From: Amylibacter sp.
GTDB taxonomy: Bacteria; Pseudomonadota; Alphaproteobacteria; Rhodobacterales; Rhodobacteraceae
Reading direction: 5' to 3'
Assembly (NCBI GenBank): GCA_021775355.1
Contig: JAJFHZ010000031.1
Location: 1-64,000 of the forward strand
Length of the DNA: 64,000 nucleotides
Each line of letters opens with the position of its first letter. Positions within the stretch are counted from its first letter, which is position 1. Below the pieces are notes generated by a model. It searched no databases. It saw only the letters and a list, made by a program, of their open reading frames with translations, and had not been told where the DNA came from. Positions 8,236-16,904 of the stretch are shown piece after piece. Both the position numbers and the translations under genes were made by a program.

Positions 8236-9453
8236 TTACCGCTCCACCAGTTGTACACGTTTATTGTAGATGTTCAGGAAGAACGAGATTGTCAGACTAA
8301 TGAACATATAGAACGCCATGGTCATCCCAACCATTTCCACCGCATAACCCGCTTGGTTCAGCGCGGTTTGCATAAATAGTGACACAATGTCGGAATAGCC
8401 AATGGCAATGGCCAGTGACGAGTTCTTCACCGTGTTCATCCAGTTACTAATCAAAGGCGGCACAATCGCAGGCATGGCTTGCGGGATGATAACCAGCCCC
8501 ATGACTTTGCCCGGTTTCAGGCCAATGGCCATTGCCGCATCATTTTGTCCGCGATTGACCGACAAGATACCGGCACGTACTGATTCCGCAATATGTGCAG
8601 CGTGATAGATGCTAAGGGCCACAAGCAGAGCAAGGAAAGCGGGTGGCACACTGGTGCCCCCGGCAAAGTTGAAGCCTTGCAAGGTTGGAATATCCCATTC
8701 CAGCGGCATGCCAGTGGCAAAAAATACGATAAGGGGTAAGAAAATAATGGCAGCAAGAGAAGGCAGCAAGGTGTTGGTTTGCTCACCGGTCGCATCTTGG
8801 CGTTTATGGGCGCGGCGGCGGTATATAATTGCGCCGATAACAGCCGCAGCCAACGTGACAAGGGTCATCCAGAACAGATCACCGGGGATAGGTGTTGCGA
8901 AGTAAAGACCACGGTTGTTCAAGATCACCCGCTCAGCCCCGAAGGATAAATCAAGTGATTTCTTAACCACCGGCAGCAGGCTGAAAACCCCGATATACCA
9001 GAATACGATTTGGATCAGCAACGGGATATTGCGGAAAATTTCGACATATGCCAGTGCCACCTTGGACACCAACCAGTTTGATGACAGCCGCAAAACACCA
9101 ATGATAAAGCCTAGTACGGTACTGGCGATGATTGACAGAAACGAGATCAGCAGTGTGTTCAACGCACCTATTATGAAGATGTCGCCGTAAGTGCCAATGC
9201 CCGGTTTATATTCGATCAGTTTGAAATCAGTGTCAAATCCGGCACTTGCATTGATAAAGCTAAAGCCCGTGTTCATACCGCGCACTTCAAGGTTATGGGC
9301 AGTGTTCGTGATAAGATACCAGACCATCCAACCCACAAGGCCTGCGGTTAAAATCTGGTAGAATGCAGAGCGCACTCTTTGATCTTGGAAAAAATTGAAT
9401 TCTTCTTTTGGCCGCACACGTACCTCGGCCTTTTGGTCGGTTCCATCCGTCAC
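8236..9453 (-). CDS. aapQ: General L-amino-acid ABC transporter permease AapQ/BztB
   Basis: 405 residues. The codon at 9453 is GTG; an ATG two bases upstream runs directly into TGA, so GTG is the plausible start. The protein has an N-terminal membrane segment, a core permease region with IEIFRNIPLLIQ-like sequence (YVEIFRNIPLLIQIVFW), a long insertion holding a periplasmic or cytoplasmic loop (RRRAHKRQDATGEQ), and the EAA loop SVRAGILSVNRGQNDAAMA. Partner of AapM. Separated from aapJ upstream by a hairpin (9508-9534) that probably reduces its expression relative to the binding protein. Confidence 0.92.
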   Translation of the reverse strand: MTDGTDQKAEVRVRPKEEFNFFQDQRVRSAFYQILTAGLVGWMVWYLITNTAHNLEVRGMNTGFSFINASAGFDTDFKLIEYKPGIGTYGDIFIIGALNTLLISFLSIIASTVLGFIIGVLRLSSNWLVSKVALAYVEIFRNIPLLIQIVFWYIGVFSLLPVVKKSLDLSFGAERVILNNRGLYFATPIPGDLFWMTLVTLAAAVIGAIIYRRRAHKRQDATGEQTNTLLPSLAAIIFLPLIVFFATGMPLEWDIPTLQGFNFAGGTSVPPAFLALLVALSIYHAAHIAESVRAGILSVNRGQNDAAMAIGLKPGKVMGLVIIPQAMPAIVPPLISNWMNTVKNSSLAIAIGYSDIVSLFMQTALNQAGYAVEMVGMTMAFYMFISLTISFFLNIYNKRVQLVER

Positions 9454-9507
9454 ATCAATACCCCGTTGTTGGCGTTTCTGCCAGACTTGAACGCCAGCTT
9501 AAAACAA

Positions 9508-9534
9508 TGGTGCCGAACCAAAGGCCCGGCACCA
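9508..9534 (-). terminator. Intercistronic hairpin between aapJ and aapQ
   Basis: TGGTGCCG and CGGCACCA are perfect 8-base arms around an 11-base loop. The stem follows the aapJ stop by 12 bp; only a weak U-run (TTGTTTT) follows it on the transcript, so it is better read as a partial terminator or 3'-end stabiliser that leaves binding-protein mRNA in excess, a known layout for ABC importers. Confidence 0.65.
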
Positions 9535-9546
9535 CAAATTGATTAT

Positions 9547-10587
9547 TTAGCGCATTGGAGGCGAATACATCAGACCGCCATCTGTCCAAAGTGCGTTCAG
9601 CGAACCCGCACGATCAATGCCGATACCTTGTGGGCCATGACCCATGTAGGCTTCGTAAATCTCGCCGTAGTTACCAACAGCTTTGATGATGTTGTAAGCC
9701 CAGTCATTTTCAAGGCCCAGACCGTCACTCAGGTTGCCTTCAGCACCAAGCATACGCAGCACGTTCGGATCTTTCGAGGTGGCTTTCATGTCGTCAACAT
9801 TGGCTTGGGTAATACCCAGTTCTTCTGCATTGATCAAAGCGAAGATAGACCAACGCACTATGTCGGACCATTGGCTGTCACCATGGCGCACGGCGGATGC
9901 CAGAGGCTCTTTCGACAGTGTTGTCGGCAGGATCATGTGATCACCGGGAACCGGGAAGGATGAAATGTTGCCGGCCATTGATGATTTATCACCGGTTACC
10001 GCATCACACCCACCGTTCAGATATGTATCATCACGCACGTTGTAATCTTCGAATGTTACGTTGCTGATGCCCAGATCATTCTGACGGCTAAAGTCTGTCA
10101 GGTTCAGCTCTGTTGTTGTACCTGTGGTCACGCAAACCTTGGCACCTTTCAGTTCCATTGCACTTGTAATGCCGCTGTCTTTACGAACGGTAAAACCTTG
10201 ACCATCATAAAAGTTTGTCGCTAGAAAATCGATGCCAAGCTGCGTGTCACGTGTCATTGTCCAAGTAGCAGTCCGTGACAACATATCGCTTTCGCCGTTT
10301 GCAAGTGCGGTAAAACGCGCTTGAGAACTAACGGACTGAATTTCAAGATTGGCTTTATCGCCGAAAATTGCAGCAGCTACGGCTTGGCACACAGACACGT
10401 CTAAGCCATACCAATTGCCTTCTGAATCCAGATTGTAATAGCCGGGTGATGGCGGGCCAACTTGGCAGCGTAGATGTCCGCGTTTTTTAACAATATCGAG
10501 CGTGCTTTCAGCAGAAGCAACGGTTGCTCCTGTTGTCGCCATCACAGCAGCCGCTGTAAGTGACGTTAGAATTGAAGTTAATTTCAT
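9547..10587 (-). CDS. aapJ: General L-amino-acid ABC transporter periplasmic binding protein AapJ/BztA
   Basis: 346 residues. An N-terminal signal peptide (MKLTSILTSLTAAAVMATTG, cut near ASA-ES) is followed by the cluster-3 solute-binding fold, with the family opening DIVKKRGHLRCQVG and the conserved GVTTGTTTELNL-like patch (VCVTTGTTTEL). Captures amino acids in the periplasm and delivers them to AapQM. First gene of the operon; start codon preceded by GGGAG. The upstream 145 bp carry a 19-nt palindrome, and the next gene upstream is a LysR regulator in the same orientation. Confidence 0.93.
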   Translation of the reverse strand: MKLTSILTSLTAAAVMATTGATVASAESTLDIVKKRGHLRCQVGPPSPGYYNLDSEGNWYGLDVSVCQAVAAAIFGDKANLEIQSVSSQARFTALANGESDMLSRTATWTMTRDTQLGIDFLATNFYDGQGFTVRKDSGITSAMELKGAKVCVTTGTTTELNLTDFSRQNDLGISNVTFEDYNVRDDTYLNGGCDAVTGDKSSMAGNISSFPVPGDHMILPTTLSKEPLASAVRHGDSQWSDIVRWSIFALINAEELGITQANVDDMKATSKDPNVLRMLGAEGNLSDGLGLENDWAYNIIKAVGNYGEIYEAYMGHGPQGIGIDRAGSLNALWTDGGLMYSPPMR

Positions 10588-10671
10588 TATTTATTCTCCC
10601 TGAACAGTTTGGTTCGAGTCGAAGCATAAGAGGGGGGTGGATTGCGCGTCCAATGCTATTATCAGCATAGT

Positions 10672-10690
10672 TCATGCAATAATTGCATGA
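10672..10690. promoter_or_regulatory. Perfect 19-nt palindrome upstream of aapJ, candidate LysR operator
   Basis: TCATGCAAT-A-ATTGCATGA has two perfect 9-base arms and contains the T-N11-A shape of LysR-family boxes. It lies 85 bp upstream of the aapJ start codon and 43 bp after the stop of the LysR gene, so it is well placed for control of aapJQMP-ddpX-PHP. Control by that LysR is inferred. Confidence 0.55.
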
Positions 10691-10733
10691 GGTGCGTTGC
10701 GTCATACATAGTTGTTATCTAACGGATCAGGCT

Positions 10734-11660
10734 TTAATCGCTGGCAACCAGGCGTTTTTCTTGTTGCAGCAAGGCTTCCCAGAATTTTTCCACCCGTGGT
10801 TCATTATATTTGGAACATCGGTAAATCCGGATTTCAACACGAATATCATCTGCTTTCTTGGCTGCCCGAACAAGCTGTCCACTTGCCAGTTCATTGGCAA
10901 CAAGCGTGCGTGGCATCCAAGCCAAGCCAAAACCTTCTACTGCCATTGCCTTCAAAGTTGTACCGATTGACGACTCGTAAACCGATTTGAAAGTAAGGTT
11001 GTTATATAGGCCTTCCATATGATTTTTGATCGGCCACGGAGAAGAATCGGAAAGGGTGTGAAGGCAGGGTATTGGCCCTGCGGGGTTATCCGGCAACCAC
11101 CATCTTGGCGTTCCATCATCATTCGGGGTGGCTACTGGAACAAGCGTTTCCTCGGCAAGTTTCAACGAAGTAAACAATGCTGTATCGAGCTGCAGTCCAT
11201 CCGCTGGAATAGCGTAACTGACAAACAGATCGACAGAATTATCTGCTAGTGCTGCAAAATAGTCTGCAATTGTGCCATATTCTGTTTTGACACTAAACTG
11301 GTTGGCATCAATAAATGGTTGAAGGGATTTTAACCAGCCCGGGATGAATATCTGCGCAAGAGTACCCAGCGTAGAAAACCGCATTCTTTCTTTGCCTTCC
11401 AAAACCCGCGTTTGAATATCCTTTTTGCCGACTTTGGCAAGATCAACAATTTCCTGCGCTACAGGCTGAAATAGTCGGCCAGCTTCAGTTAGTTGTGAGG
11501 GTTGTTGGGTCCGGTCGATCAGTGGAGCTTCAACCCAAGCTTCAAGGGCCTGAATACGGCGGCTGAAAGCGGGTTGCGAAACACAACGTTGCTCAGCTGC
11601 TAACCGAAAATTTCCTGTTGAGCATAACGTCAGAAAATCTTCTAACCACTTAAGTTCCAT
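10734..11660 (-). CDS. LysR-family transcriptional regulator next to the aap operon
   Basis: 308 residues from ATG 11660, which has AGGTG upstream; the in-frame ATG at 11714 has no ribosome binding site. The N-terminal winged helix-turn-helix is clear (WLEDFLTLCSTGNFRLAAEQ, then VSQPAFSRRIQALEAW), followed by a periplasmic-binding-like effector domain. LysR proteins respond to a small metabolite. Because it is immediately upstream of aapJ in the same direction with a perfect palindrome between them, it probably controls amino-acid or peptide uptake. It lacks the usual divergent layout, and the stretch upstream of it is empty. Confidence 0.85.
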   Translation of the reverse strand: MELKWLEDFLTLCSTGNFRLAAEQRCVSQPAFSRRIQALEAWVEAPLIDRTQQPSQLTEAGRLFQPVAQEIVDLAKVGKKDIQTRVLEGKERMRFSTLGTLAQIFIPGWLKSLQPFIDANQFSVKTEYGTIADYFAALADNSVDLFVSYAIPADGLQLDTALFTSLKLAEETLVPVATPNDDGTPRWWLPDNPAGPIPCLHTLSDSSPWPIKNHMEGLYNNLTFKSVYESSIGTTLKAMAVEGFGLAWMPRTLVANELASGQLVRAAKKADDIRVEIRIYRCSKYNEPRVEKFWEALLQQEKRLVASD

Positions 11661-12231
11661 TGCGAACACCTGCTTTCGGTTTTCAAAGGCATTAGGGGTG
11701 CCCGTTCCTGACATGCTATGTAAAAGCCTTCTGTATGTCTATGTTATCCGTTTCCAAATGAAGTGGAACACGTGAGTGTTAGATTAACCAGGAACTCTGA
11801 TCTGTACTATTGTTTAATTAAATCATTGCCGGGAGCCGTGATTGTTTCATTGCTACGGTAATATTGGTTTCATTTACTCAGTGTTAAATGTCTGACGTCA
11901 GCATATGCGTTAGCAAACTGTTGAAAAAACCATCCTTCTTGCAATGGACATCGCTGTGCAACGAATTCAAGTGTTAGCTGGTGCAAATAGTGGTCGCAAA
12001 AGTCGCAACTCCTTCTGCAAAGCGCTATAAACCGGACATTGAGATATCCGCAAGCAATTCGGCCCAACCAATGTCGGCTTTGGGCCGTGAACTGCCATTG
12101 GGATTGATTGCGACATTCGAAACTAGAAATAGAAGCGCCTTTGAATCGATAAGATCTTTTATAAGTCTACTTGGATTGAAACTACCTTCTTGACGACCTT
12201 CAGCTATTGAAATAGGACGTGAATTCTCTGA
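11661..12231. other. 571-bp stretch with no recognisable gene before tRNA-Gly
   Basis: No ORF with a ribosome binding site or coding bias on either strand. The part at about 11945-12110 contains pieces such as AATGTCGGCTTTGGGCCGTG that, from memory, resemble decayed non-coding sequence scattered in roseobacter genomes; I hold that loosely. The region lies just before a tRNA that shows signs of past integration, so it may be the scar of lost genes. Confidence 0.5.
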
Positions 12232-12305
12232 GCGGGTATGGTGAAATGGTATCATAAGAGCCTTCCAAGCTTAAGGCGCGGGTTCGATTCCCGCTACCCG
12301 CTCCA
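12232..12305 (+). tRNA. tRNA-Gly (anticodon TCC)
   Basis: 74 bases including an encoded CCA. Acceptor arms GCGGGTA/TACCCGC pair fully; the T arm is GCGGG-TTCGATT-CCCGC; the D arm is GTGA/TCAT with one G-T; the anticodon loop CTTCCAA carries TCC at 12264-12266. The anticodon stem AGAGC/GCTTA has a G-T pair and an A-A mismatch at its outer end, which is weaker than usual but tolerable. Reads GGA/GGG codons. A diverged second copy of its 3' half lies about 95 bp downstream. Confidence 0.9.
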
Positions 12306-12397
12306 GAGTTTCACTTCCGACAAATCACCTATAAAAACTATATAACTACCAAGTTAACATATTGATATTATTTTATAATACACAATTACCAGCGTAG

Positions 12398-12442
12398 TCT
12401 TCCAAGCTTAAGGCGCGAGTTTGATTCCCGCTACCCACTCCA
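12398..12442 (+). repeat. Diverged duplicate of the 3' half of tRNA-Gly (relic attachment site)
   Basis: From CTTCCAAGCTTAAGGCGCG to the CCA end this matches the anticodon-to-3' portion of the tRNA at 12232-12305, with three transition differences (G to A, C to T, G to A in order) over about 44 bases. Integrases that use tRNA genes leave exactly this: an intact tRNA and a partial 3' copy at the other end of the insert. Only ~92 bp of very AT-rich sequence remains between the copies, so the element itself is gone. The three substitutions break T-loop and acceptor pairing, so this copy is not a functional tRNA. Confidence 0.75.
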
Positions 12443-12504
12443 ACGTCTCTTGCACATTTCTACATGCCTGTTATCGATGCGGTGGTGTATTGGGAAATCA
12501 GGTT

Positions 12505-14289
12505 ATGAGAAGATCAGGTAACGCTGTAAGCAATTTGGAAGAGCGCGAAATATCCAAAACCGTTGGGCCGTTGCGTGGGCTTGCACCGTTCTTGCTGCCC
12601 TATCGTTTATTGATGATTTTTGCGGGGCTTGCGCTTATTACAACCTCTGGTTTGTCGCTGATATTACCCCTTGCCGTGCGCCGTGTGGTGGATGGCTTTT
12701 CGGCAGATCAGGCGGCTCAAATGGACCAGTATTTCGGTGCCGCTATCGGTATTGCAGCACTTTTAGCAATCGGTACGGGGTGTCGATATTATTTCGTTAC
12801 ACGCCTAGGGGAGCGTGTTGTAACGGACATCAGAATTAGTATTTATAACAAGATGATAGGGATGAGTCCACAATTCTTTGAACGGGTTATGACGGGTGAG
12901 GTTCTGTCGCGGATCACGACCGATACCACGCTGATCCTATCGGTTATCGGTAGTTCTGTTTCCATAGCTTTGCGCAATATACTGATCTTTATAGGCGGCA
13001 TGGCGTTGATGTTGTTGACGTCGGTGAAATTGACCAGTCTGGTTTTGTTGATCGTGCCTGCGGTGATCGTACCGATTATGGTGTTGGGGCGTCGCGTGCG
13101 GGCTTTAAGCCGTGTCAATCAGGACCGTATTGCACAAAGCTCCGGTAATGCGTCGGAAACTTTGTTGGCAGCGCAAACCGTACAGGCATTTACCCATGAA
13201 AATCCAAGCCGCATGCGTTTTAGTGAACTGACGGAACAGGCGTATGATGCGGCGCGTAAACGCATCGGGGTGCGTGCGATGATGACCGTGATTGTGATTT
13301 TTCTGGTATTCACAGGTGTCTTGGGCGTTCTGTGGATGGGTGCGCGCGATGTGCGCAATGACATGATGTCTCCGGGTGCTTTGGTGCAATTTGTGATCTA
13401 CGCGGTTCTAGTGGCGGGTGCAGTTGCGGCACTGTCCGAAATCTGGGGTGAATTGCAACGTGCCGCAGGGGCGACCGAACGTTTGGTAGAATTGATTAAT
13501 GCCGAAGATAACATAAAAGACCCGGTTGTGACAAAGGTATTGGAACAGCCTGTGCGTGGAAAGATAAGCTTTGATCAGGTCAGTTTCAATTACCCTTCGC
13601 GGCCGAATATGCCCGCTCTGGTCGATATGAACCTGACAATTAGAGCGGGTGAAACCGTTGCTTTGGTCGGCCCGTCGGGGGCGGGAAAGTCAACCGTGTT
13701 TCAGATGGTTTTACGTTTTTTTGATCCCACTGCCGGTGCGGTTCTGTTTGATGGCGTGGACATTAAAAAGATCGACCGCCAGAAATTTCGAAAAGAAATG
13801 GCATATGTTCCGCAAGACCCGGTAATATTCGCAACATCTGCTATGGAAAATATCCGTTTCGGGCGGCCCGATGCCACAGATGAAGAGGTTGTCGCGGCTG
13901 CAAAAGCGGCGGCGGCAGATGATTTTTTGGCCAAACTGCCTGATGGTTATGACAGTTTCGTCGGTGAGCGCGGTGTGATGATGTCTGGTGGGCAAAAGCA
14001 ACGTATTGCGATTGCGCGTGCGATTTTGCGCGATGCGCCCGTGTTGTTGTTGGATGAAGCGACCTCGGCGCTGGATGCGGAAAGCGAGTTGGCCGTGCAA
14101 CAAGCCGTGGAAACCCTGTCAAAAGACCGCACAACATTGATTGTTGCGCACCGATTGGCGACCGTGAAGAAGGCAGATCGTATCATTGTGATGGATGATG
14201 GGCATGTGGTTGCCACGGGTACGCACGCGCAACTGGTCAAACAAGGTGGGCTTTATGCGCGGCTTGCGAAGTTGCAATTCACAGAATGA
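12505..14289 (+). CDS. ABC exporter, fused membrane and ATPase domains (MsbA/lipid-exporter-like)
   Basis: 594 residues from ATG 12505. A TTG at 12421 in the same frame lies inside the tRNA-like repeat and is not a credible start; the ribosome binding site at 12505 is weak. Six membrane helices occupy residues ~30-330, followed by the nucleotide-binding domain with Walker A GPSGAGKST, signature MSGGQKQRIAIARA, Walker B VLLLDEATSALD and switch HRLAT. Works as a homodimer (or heterodimer) that exports lipids, drugs or peptides. It stands alone, downstream of the tRNA scar; substrate unknown. Confidence 0.88.
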   Translation: MRRSGNAVSNLEEREISKTVGPLRGLAPFLLPYRLLMIFAGLALITTSGLSLILPLAVRRVVDGFSADQAAQMDQYFGAAIGIAALLAIGTGCRYYFVTRLGERVVTDIRISIYNKMIGMSPQFFERVMTGEVLSRITTDTTLILSVIGSSVSIALRNILIFIGGMALMLLTSVKLTSLVLLIVPAVIVPIMVLGRRVRALSRVNQDRIAQSSGNASETLLAAQTVQAFTHENPSRMRFSELTEQAYDAARKRIGVRAMMTVIVIFLVFTGVLGVLWMGARDVRNDMMSPGALVQFVIYAVLVAGAVAALSEIWGELQRAAGATERLVELINAEDNIKDPVVTKVLEQPVRGKISFDQVSFNYPSRPNMPALVDMNLTIRAGETVALVGPSGAGKSTVFQMVLRFFDPTAGAVLFDGVDIKKIDRQKFRKEMAYVPQDPVIFATSAMENIRFGRPDATDEEVVAAAKAAAADDFLAKLPDGYDSFVGERGVMMSGGQKQRIAIARAILRDAPVLLLDEATSALDAESELAVQQAVETLSKDRTTLIVAHRLATVKKADRIIVMDDGHVVATGTHAQLVKQGGLYARLAKLQFTE

Positions 14290-14384
14290 AGTGATTTTCA
14301 TCGATTACTTGTAAATCTATCGAGCAACACCCAAATTGGTTTGAGCGGCAGTAACTGTCGGCGATAACCAAACAGGAGGGGCTG

Positions 14385-14804
14385 ATGGGTCTATTAAGTT
14401 TTGTGAAAAATGCGGGGAAATCTTTATTCGGGGCGGCGGAAGCTGCAGAACCGGATGCAGGTGCCTTGAAGGCTGAAATTGACAAGCTAGGTCTTGATGC
14501 CAGTGGTCTGGATATCAGCGTTGACGGCGATACCGTTTCCGTTGACGGCAACGCGGTTAGTCAGGAAATGAAAGAAAAGATCATTTTGGCTGTTGGTAAT
14601 GTTGAAGGTGTTGCCGGCGTTGAAGACAATGCCGGTGGTGGCGGTACTTTCCACACCGTTGTGCGCGGTGATACGTTGTCTGCGATTGCAAAGAAAACAC
14701 TGGGCAGTGCCAATCGCTACCCAGATATTTTTGAGGCAAATAAACCGATGTTGACGCATCCGGATAAGATATATCCGGGTCAGGTTTTGCGCATTCCGAG
14801 CTAA
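14385..14804 (+). CDS. BON-LysM domain protein (YgaU/KbpA-like)
   Basis: 139 residues with a strong AGGAGG ribosome binding site. The N-terminal half holds a BON domain (DISVDGDTVSVDGNAVSQEM, ending VEGVAGVEDN), then a Gly-rich linker and a C-terminal LysM domain (FHTVVRGDTLSAIAKKTLGS ... IYPGQVLRIPS). The same two-domain order and length occur in E. coli KbpA (YgaU), a small potassium-binding protein. No signal peptide, so a cytoplasmic location is likely despite the LysM domain. Followed by a good intrinsic terminator, so it is transcribed alone. Confidence 0.85.
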   Translation: MGLLSFVKNAGKSLFGAAEAAEPDAGALKAEIDKLGLDASGLDISVDGDTVSVDGNAVSQEMKEKIILAVGNVEGVAGVEDNAGGGGTFHTVVRGDTLSAIAKKTLGSANRYPDIFEANKPMLTHPDKIYPGQVLRIPS

Positions 14805-14824
14805 GTTACGGAAAGTTGATTTGT

Positions 14825-14851
14825 AAAAGGGCGGGTTTTCCTGCCCTTTTT
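14825..14851 (+). terminator. Intrinsic terminator after the BON-LysM gene
   Basis: AAAAGGGC-GGG then a short loop and CCTGCCCTTTTT: a stem of ten pairs with one G-T, running straight into a T run. It begins about 20 bp after the stop codon. Confidence 0.8.
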
Positions 14852-14947
14852 GCGTTTAGACGTATCGTAATTCTTGCACTGTAAGGCAATTAAATGCACT
14901 CTTGCCGCGTGTTGCTATCTGGGAGCGGTGGCACTTGGGAGGAAATA

Positions 14948-16846
14948 ATGATGTATAAATTTGCAACAATTGCCGATATTAAAACGATTGAAAAAGAAAT
15001 GCCCGTTGAAGAGCGTTGGACGGCGGAAACTGTTTATGAACAGCTTTGCGAAACCCGTGACGCCAATCCACATAAACCAGCGGTAAGTTTTCAGTTGAAG
15101 TCTGGGCCTAAAGACAAGGCTGTCACACTTAGCTGGACAGAGTTGACCCAAAAAGTCACACAATGCGCCAATCTGTTTCGCTCGCTGGGTGTCGGGAAAA
15201 ACGATGTGGTTGCCTATTTGCTACCCACTAGCCATGAGACATTGATTACTTTGATGGGCGGGATGACCGCAGGGATTGTAGCCCCGATCAACCCAACGCT
15301 TGAGCCTGAACAAATCGCGGCATTGTTGCGCGAAGCCAACGCCAAGGTTCTGGTAACGTTGAAGGCTTTTCCGAAAGTCGAAATCGCACAATTGGCCGCA
15401 GAGGCTGTAGCCTTGACCCCATCGGTTGAAACCGTGATCGAGGTTGATTTACTGCCGCATTTGTCGCCACCACTAAGCTGGATAGTACCGTTTATCCGTC
15501 CTAAATTCCCCGTGACCCACAAAGCGAAAGTCATCGACTTTAATGAAGCCCTTGCAAGCCAGCGTGAAGATACGTTGGAATTTGCCGAAACCGGCGATCG
15601 ATTCTGCGCGCATTTCCATACGGGCGGCACCACGGGGATGCCAAAGATTGTGCAGCATAAACATTCAGGTATTTTGTATAATGGCTGGATCGGTTCGACG
15701 TTGCTTTATAAACCAGAAGACAATGTTATGTGCCCGCTGCCGCTGTTTCATGTGTTTGCTGCCTATCCGATTTGGGCAGGGTGCCTGAGTTCTGGGGCGC
15801 ATATGATTATGCCAACGCCTGCGGGTTATCGAGGCGAAGGTGTTTTTGACAATTTCTGGAAATTGATTGAACGCTGGGATGCAACATTTTTTGTGACCGT
15901 ACCGACAGCGGCCTCAGCTTTACTGCAACGTCCCGTTGATGCCGATATTTCCACGCTGAACGCGGTTTTTTGCGGCTCGGCACCTTTGCCTGTGGAATTG
16001 TTCAAAAGATTTCAAACTGTTACCGGTGTTGAAATTATAGAAGGTTACGGTATGTCAGAAGCTACATGCCTAGTATCATGCAACCCGGTAAGCGGTTTAC
16101 GTAAAGTCGGGTCTGTCGGCATTCCTTTCCCTTATACGGATGTAAAAATATTTGAATGCGATGATGCTGGTAAAGTCATTAAAGAAATGAAATCCGACGA
16201 GGTGGGGGAGATATGCATCTCGAACAAAGGTATCGTTGTTAATCGAACTTACACCGAGGCCCGCAAGAATGAAGGCTTATATGCCAAGGGTAAATATCTG
16301 CGCACAGGTGATTTGGGCCGGATTGACAAGGACGGGTATCTGTGGATCACAGGACGCGCTAAAGACCTGATTATTCGTGGTGGTCACAACATTGATCCGG
16401 CAATGATTGAAGAGGCTCTGGCAGGGCACGAACAGGTTGCTTTTGCAGGTGCAATTGGTCAACCGGATGCCAAAGCGGGCGAGTTGCCTTGTGTCTATGT
16501 GGAACTAATTGCAGGGGCAACAGTAACCAAGGAAGAGTTGTTGGCTTTTGCCAAAGAGCATGTGCATGAACGTGCAGCGGTTCCGAAGTATCTGGAAATC
16601 ATGAGCGAACTGCCGAAAACGGCTGTCGGGAAAATTTTCAAGCCTGACCTGCGTAAATCTGCAATTACCCGTATTTACAATGCAGCGCTAAAGGATGCCG
16701 GCTTGAATGTCAGTGTCGTCAGTGTTGTTGAAAGTAAGAAACGCGGTCTTGTGGCACAACTTACGAAAGTGGATGAACGGATCTCGGATAAGACCGTGAC
16801 GAAGGTTCTGGGCAGCTTTATTCGCCCATGGGAATGGGCCGAATAA
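14948..16846 (+). CDS. Acyl-CoA synthetase (AMP-forming, FadD/CaiC-like)
   Basis: 633 residues from ATG 14948 (an ATG-ATG pair preceded by GGGAGGAAATA); the longer frame from 14894 has no ribosome binding site. The ANL-superfamily core motifs are intact: P-loop HTGGTTGMPKIVQHKH, A5 EGYGMSEAT, A7/A8 LRTGDLGRIDKDGYLWITGR with KDLIIRGGHNI, and the C-terminal catalytic lysine in KTAVGKIFKPDLR. Activates a carboxylic acid to acyl-AMP then acyl-CoA. A 45-residue tail after the catalytic lysine is longer than in most relatives. Its substrate, probably a medium or long fatty acid, is not determined by sequence. Flanked by a terminator upstream and the convergent metG downstream. Confidence 0.87.
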   Translation: MMYKFATIADIKTIEKEMPVEERWTAETVYEQLCETRDANPHKPAVSFQLKSGPKDKAVTLSWTELTQKVTQCANLFRSLGVGKNDVVAYLLPTSHETLITLMGGMTAGIVAPINPTLEPEQIAALLREANAKVLVTLKAFPKVEIAQLAAEAVALTPSVETVIEVDLLPHLSPPLSWIVPFIRPKFPVTHKAKVIDFNEALASQREDTLEFAETGDRFCAHFHTGGTTGMPKIVQHKHSGILYNGWIGSTLLYKPEDNVMCPLPLFHVFAAYPIWAGCLSSGAHMIMPTPAGYRGEGVFDNFWKLIERWDATFFVTVPTAASALLQRPVDADISTLNAVFCGSAPLPVELFKRFQTVTGVEIIEGYGMSEATCLVSCNPVSGLRKVGSVGIPFPYTDVKIFECDDAGKVIKEMKSDEVGEICISNKGIVVNRTYTEARKNEGLYAKGKYLRTGDLGRIDKDGYLWITGRAKDLIIRGGHNIDPAMIEEALAGHEQVAFAGAIGQPDAKAGELPCVYVELIAGATVTKEELLAFAKEHVHERAAVPKYLEIMSELPKTAVGKIFKPDLRKSAITRIYNAALKDAGLNVSVVSVVESKKRGLVAQLTKVDERISDKTVTKVLGSFIRPWEWAE

Positions 16847-16883
16847 GTTGAGATCGGGCAGATTGCCCTATCACGTCTTTTAG

Positions 16884-16904
16884 CTGCCCCGTAAGGGACG
16901 GCAG
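16884..16904. terminator. Hairpin between convergent acyl-CoA ligase and metG
   Basis: CTGCC and GGCAG arms, with further CCGT/ACG pairing allowing two bulged C residues, lie 38 bp after the ligase stop and end one base from the metG stop codon. There is no strong T run, so a shared terminator is likely rather than proven. Confidence 0.4.

Noticed and set aside
12421..12504. Upstream extension of the ABC exporter from TTG 12421
   Set aside because: Begins inside the tRNA-like repeat and has no ribosome binding site; the conserved part of the exporter starts after 12505.
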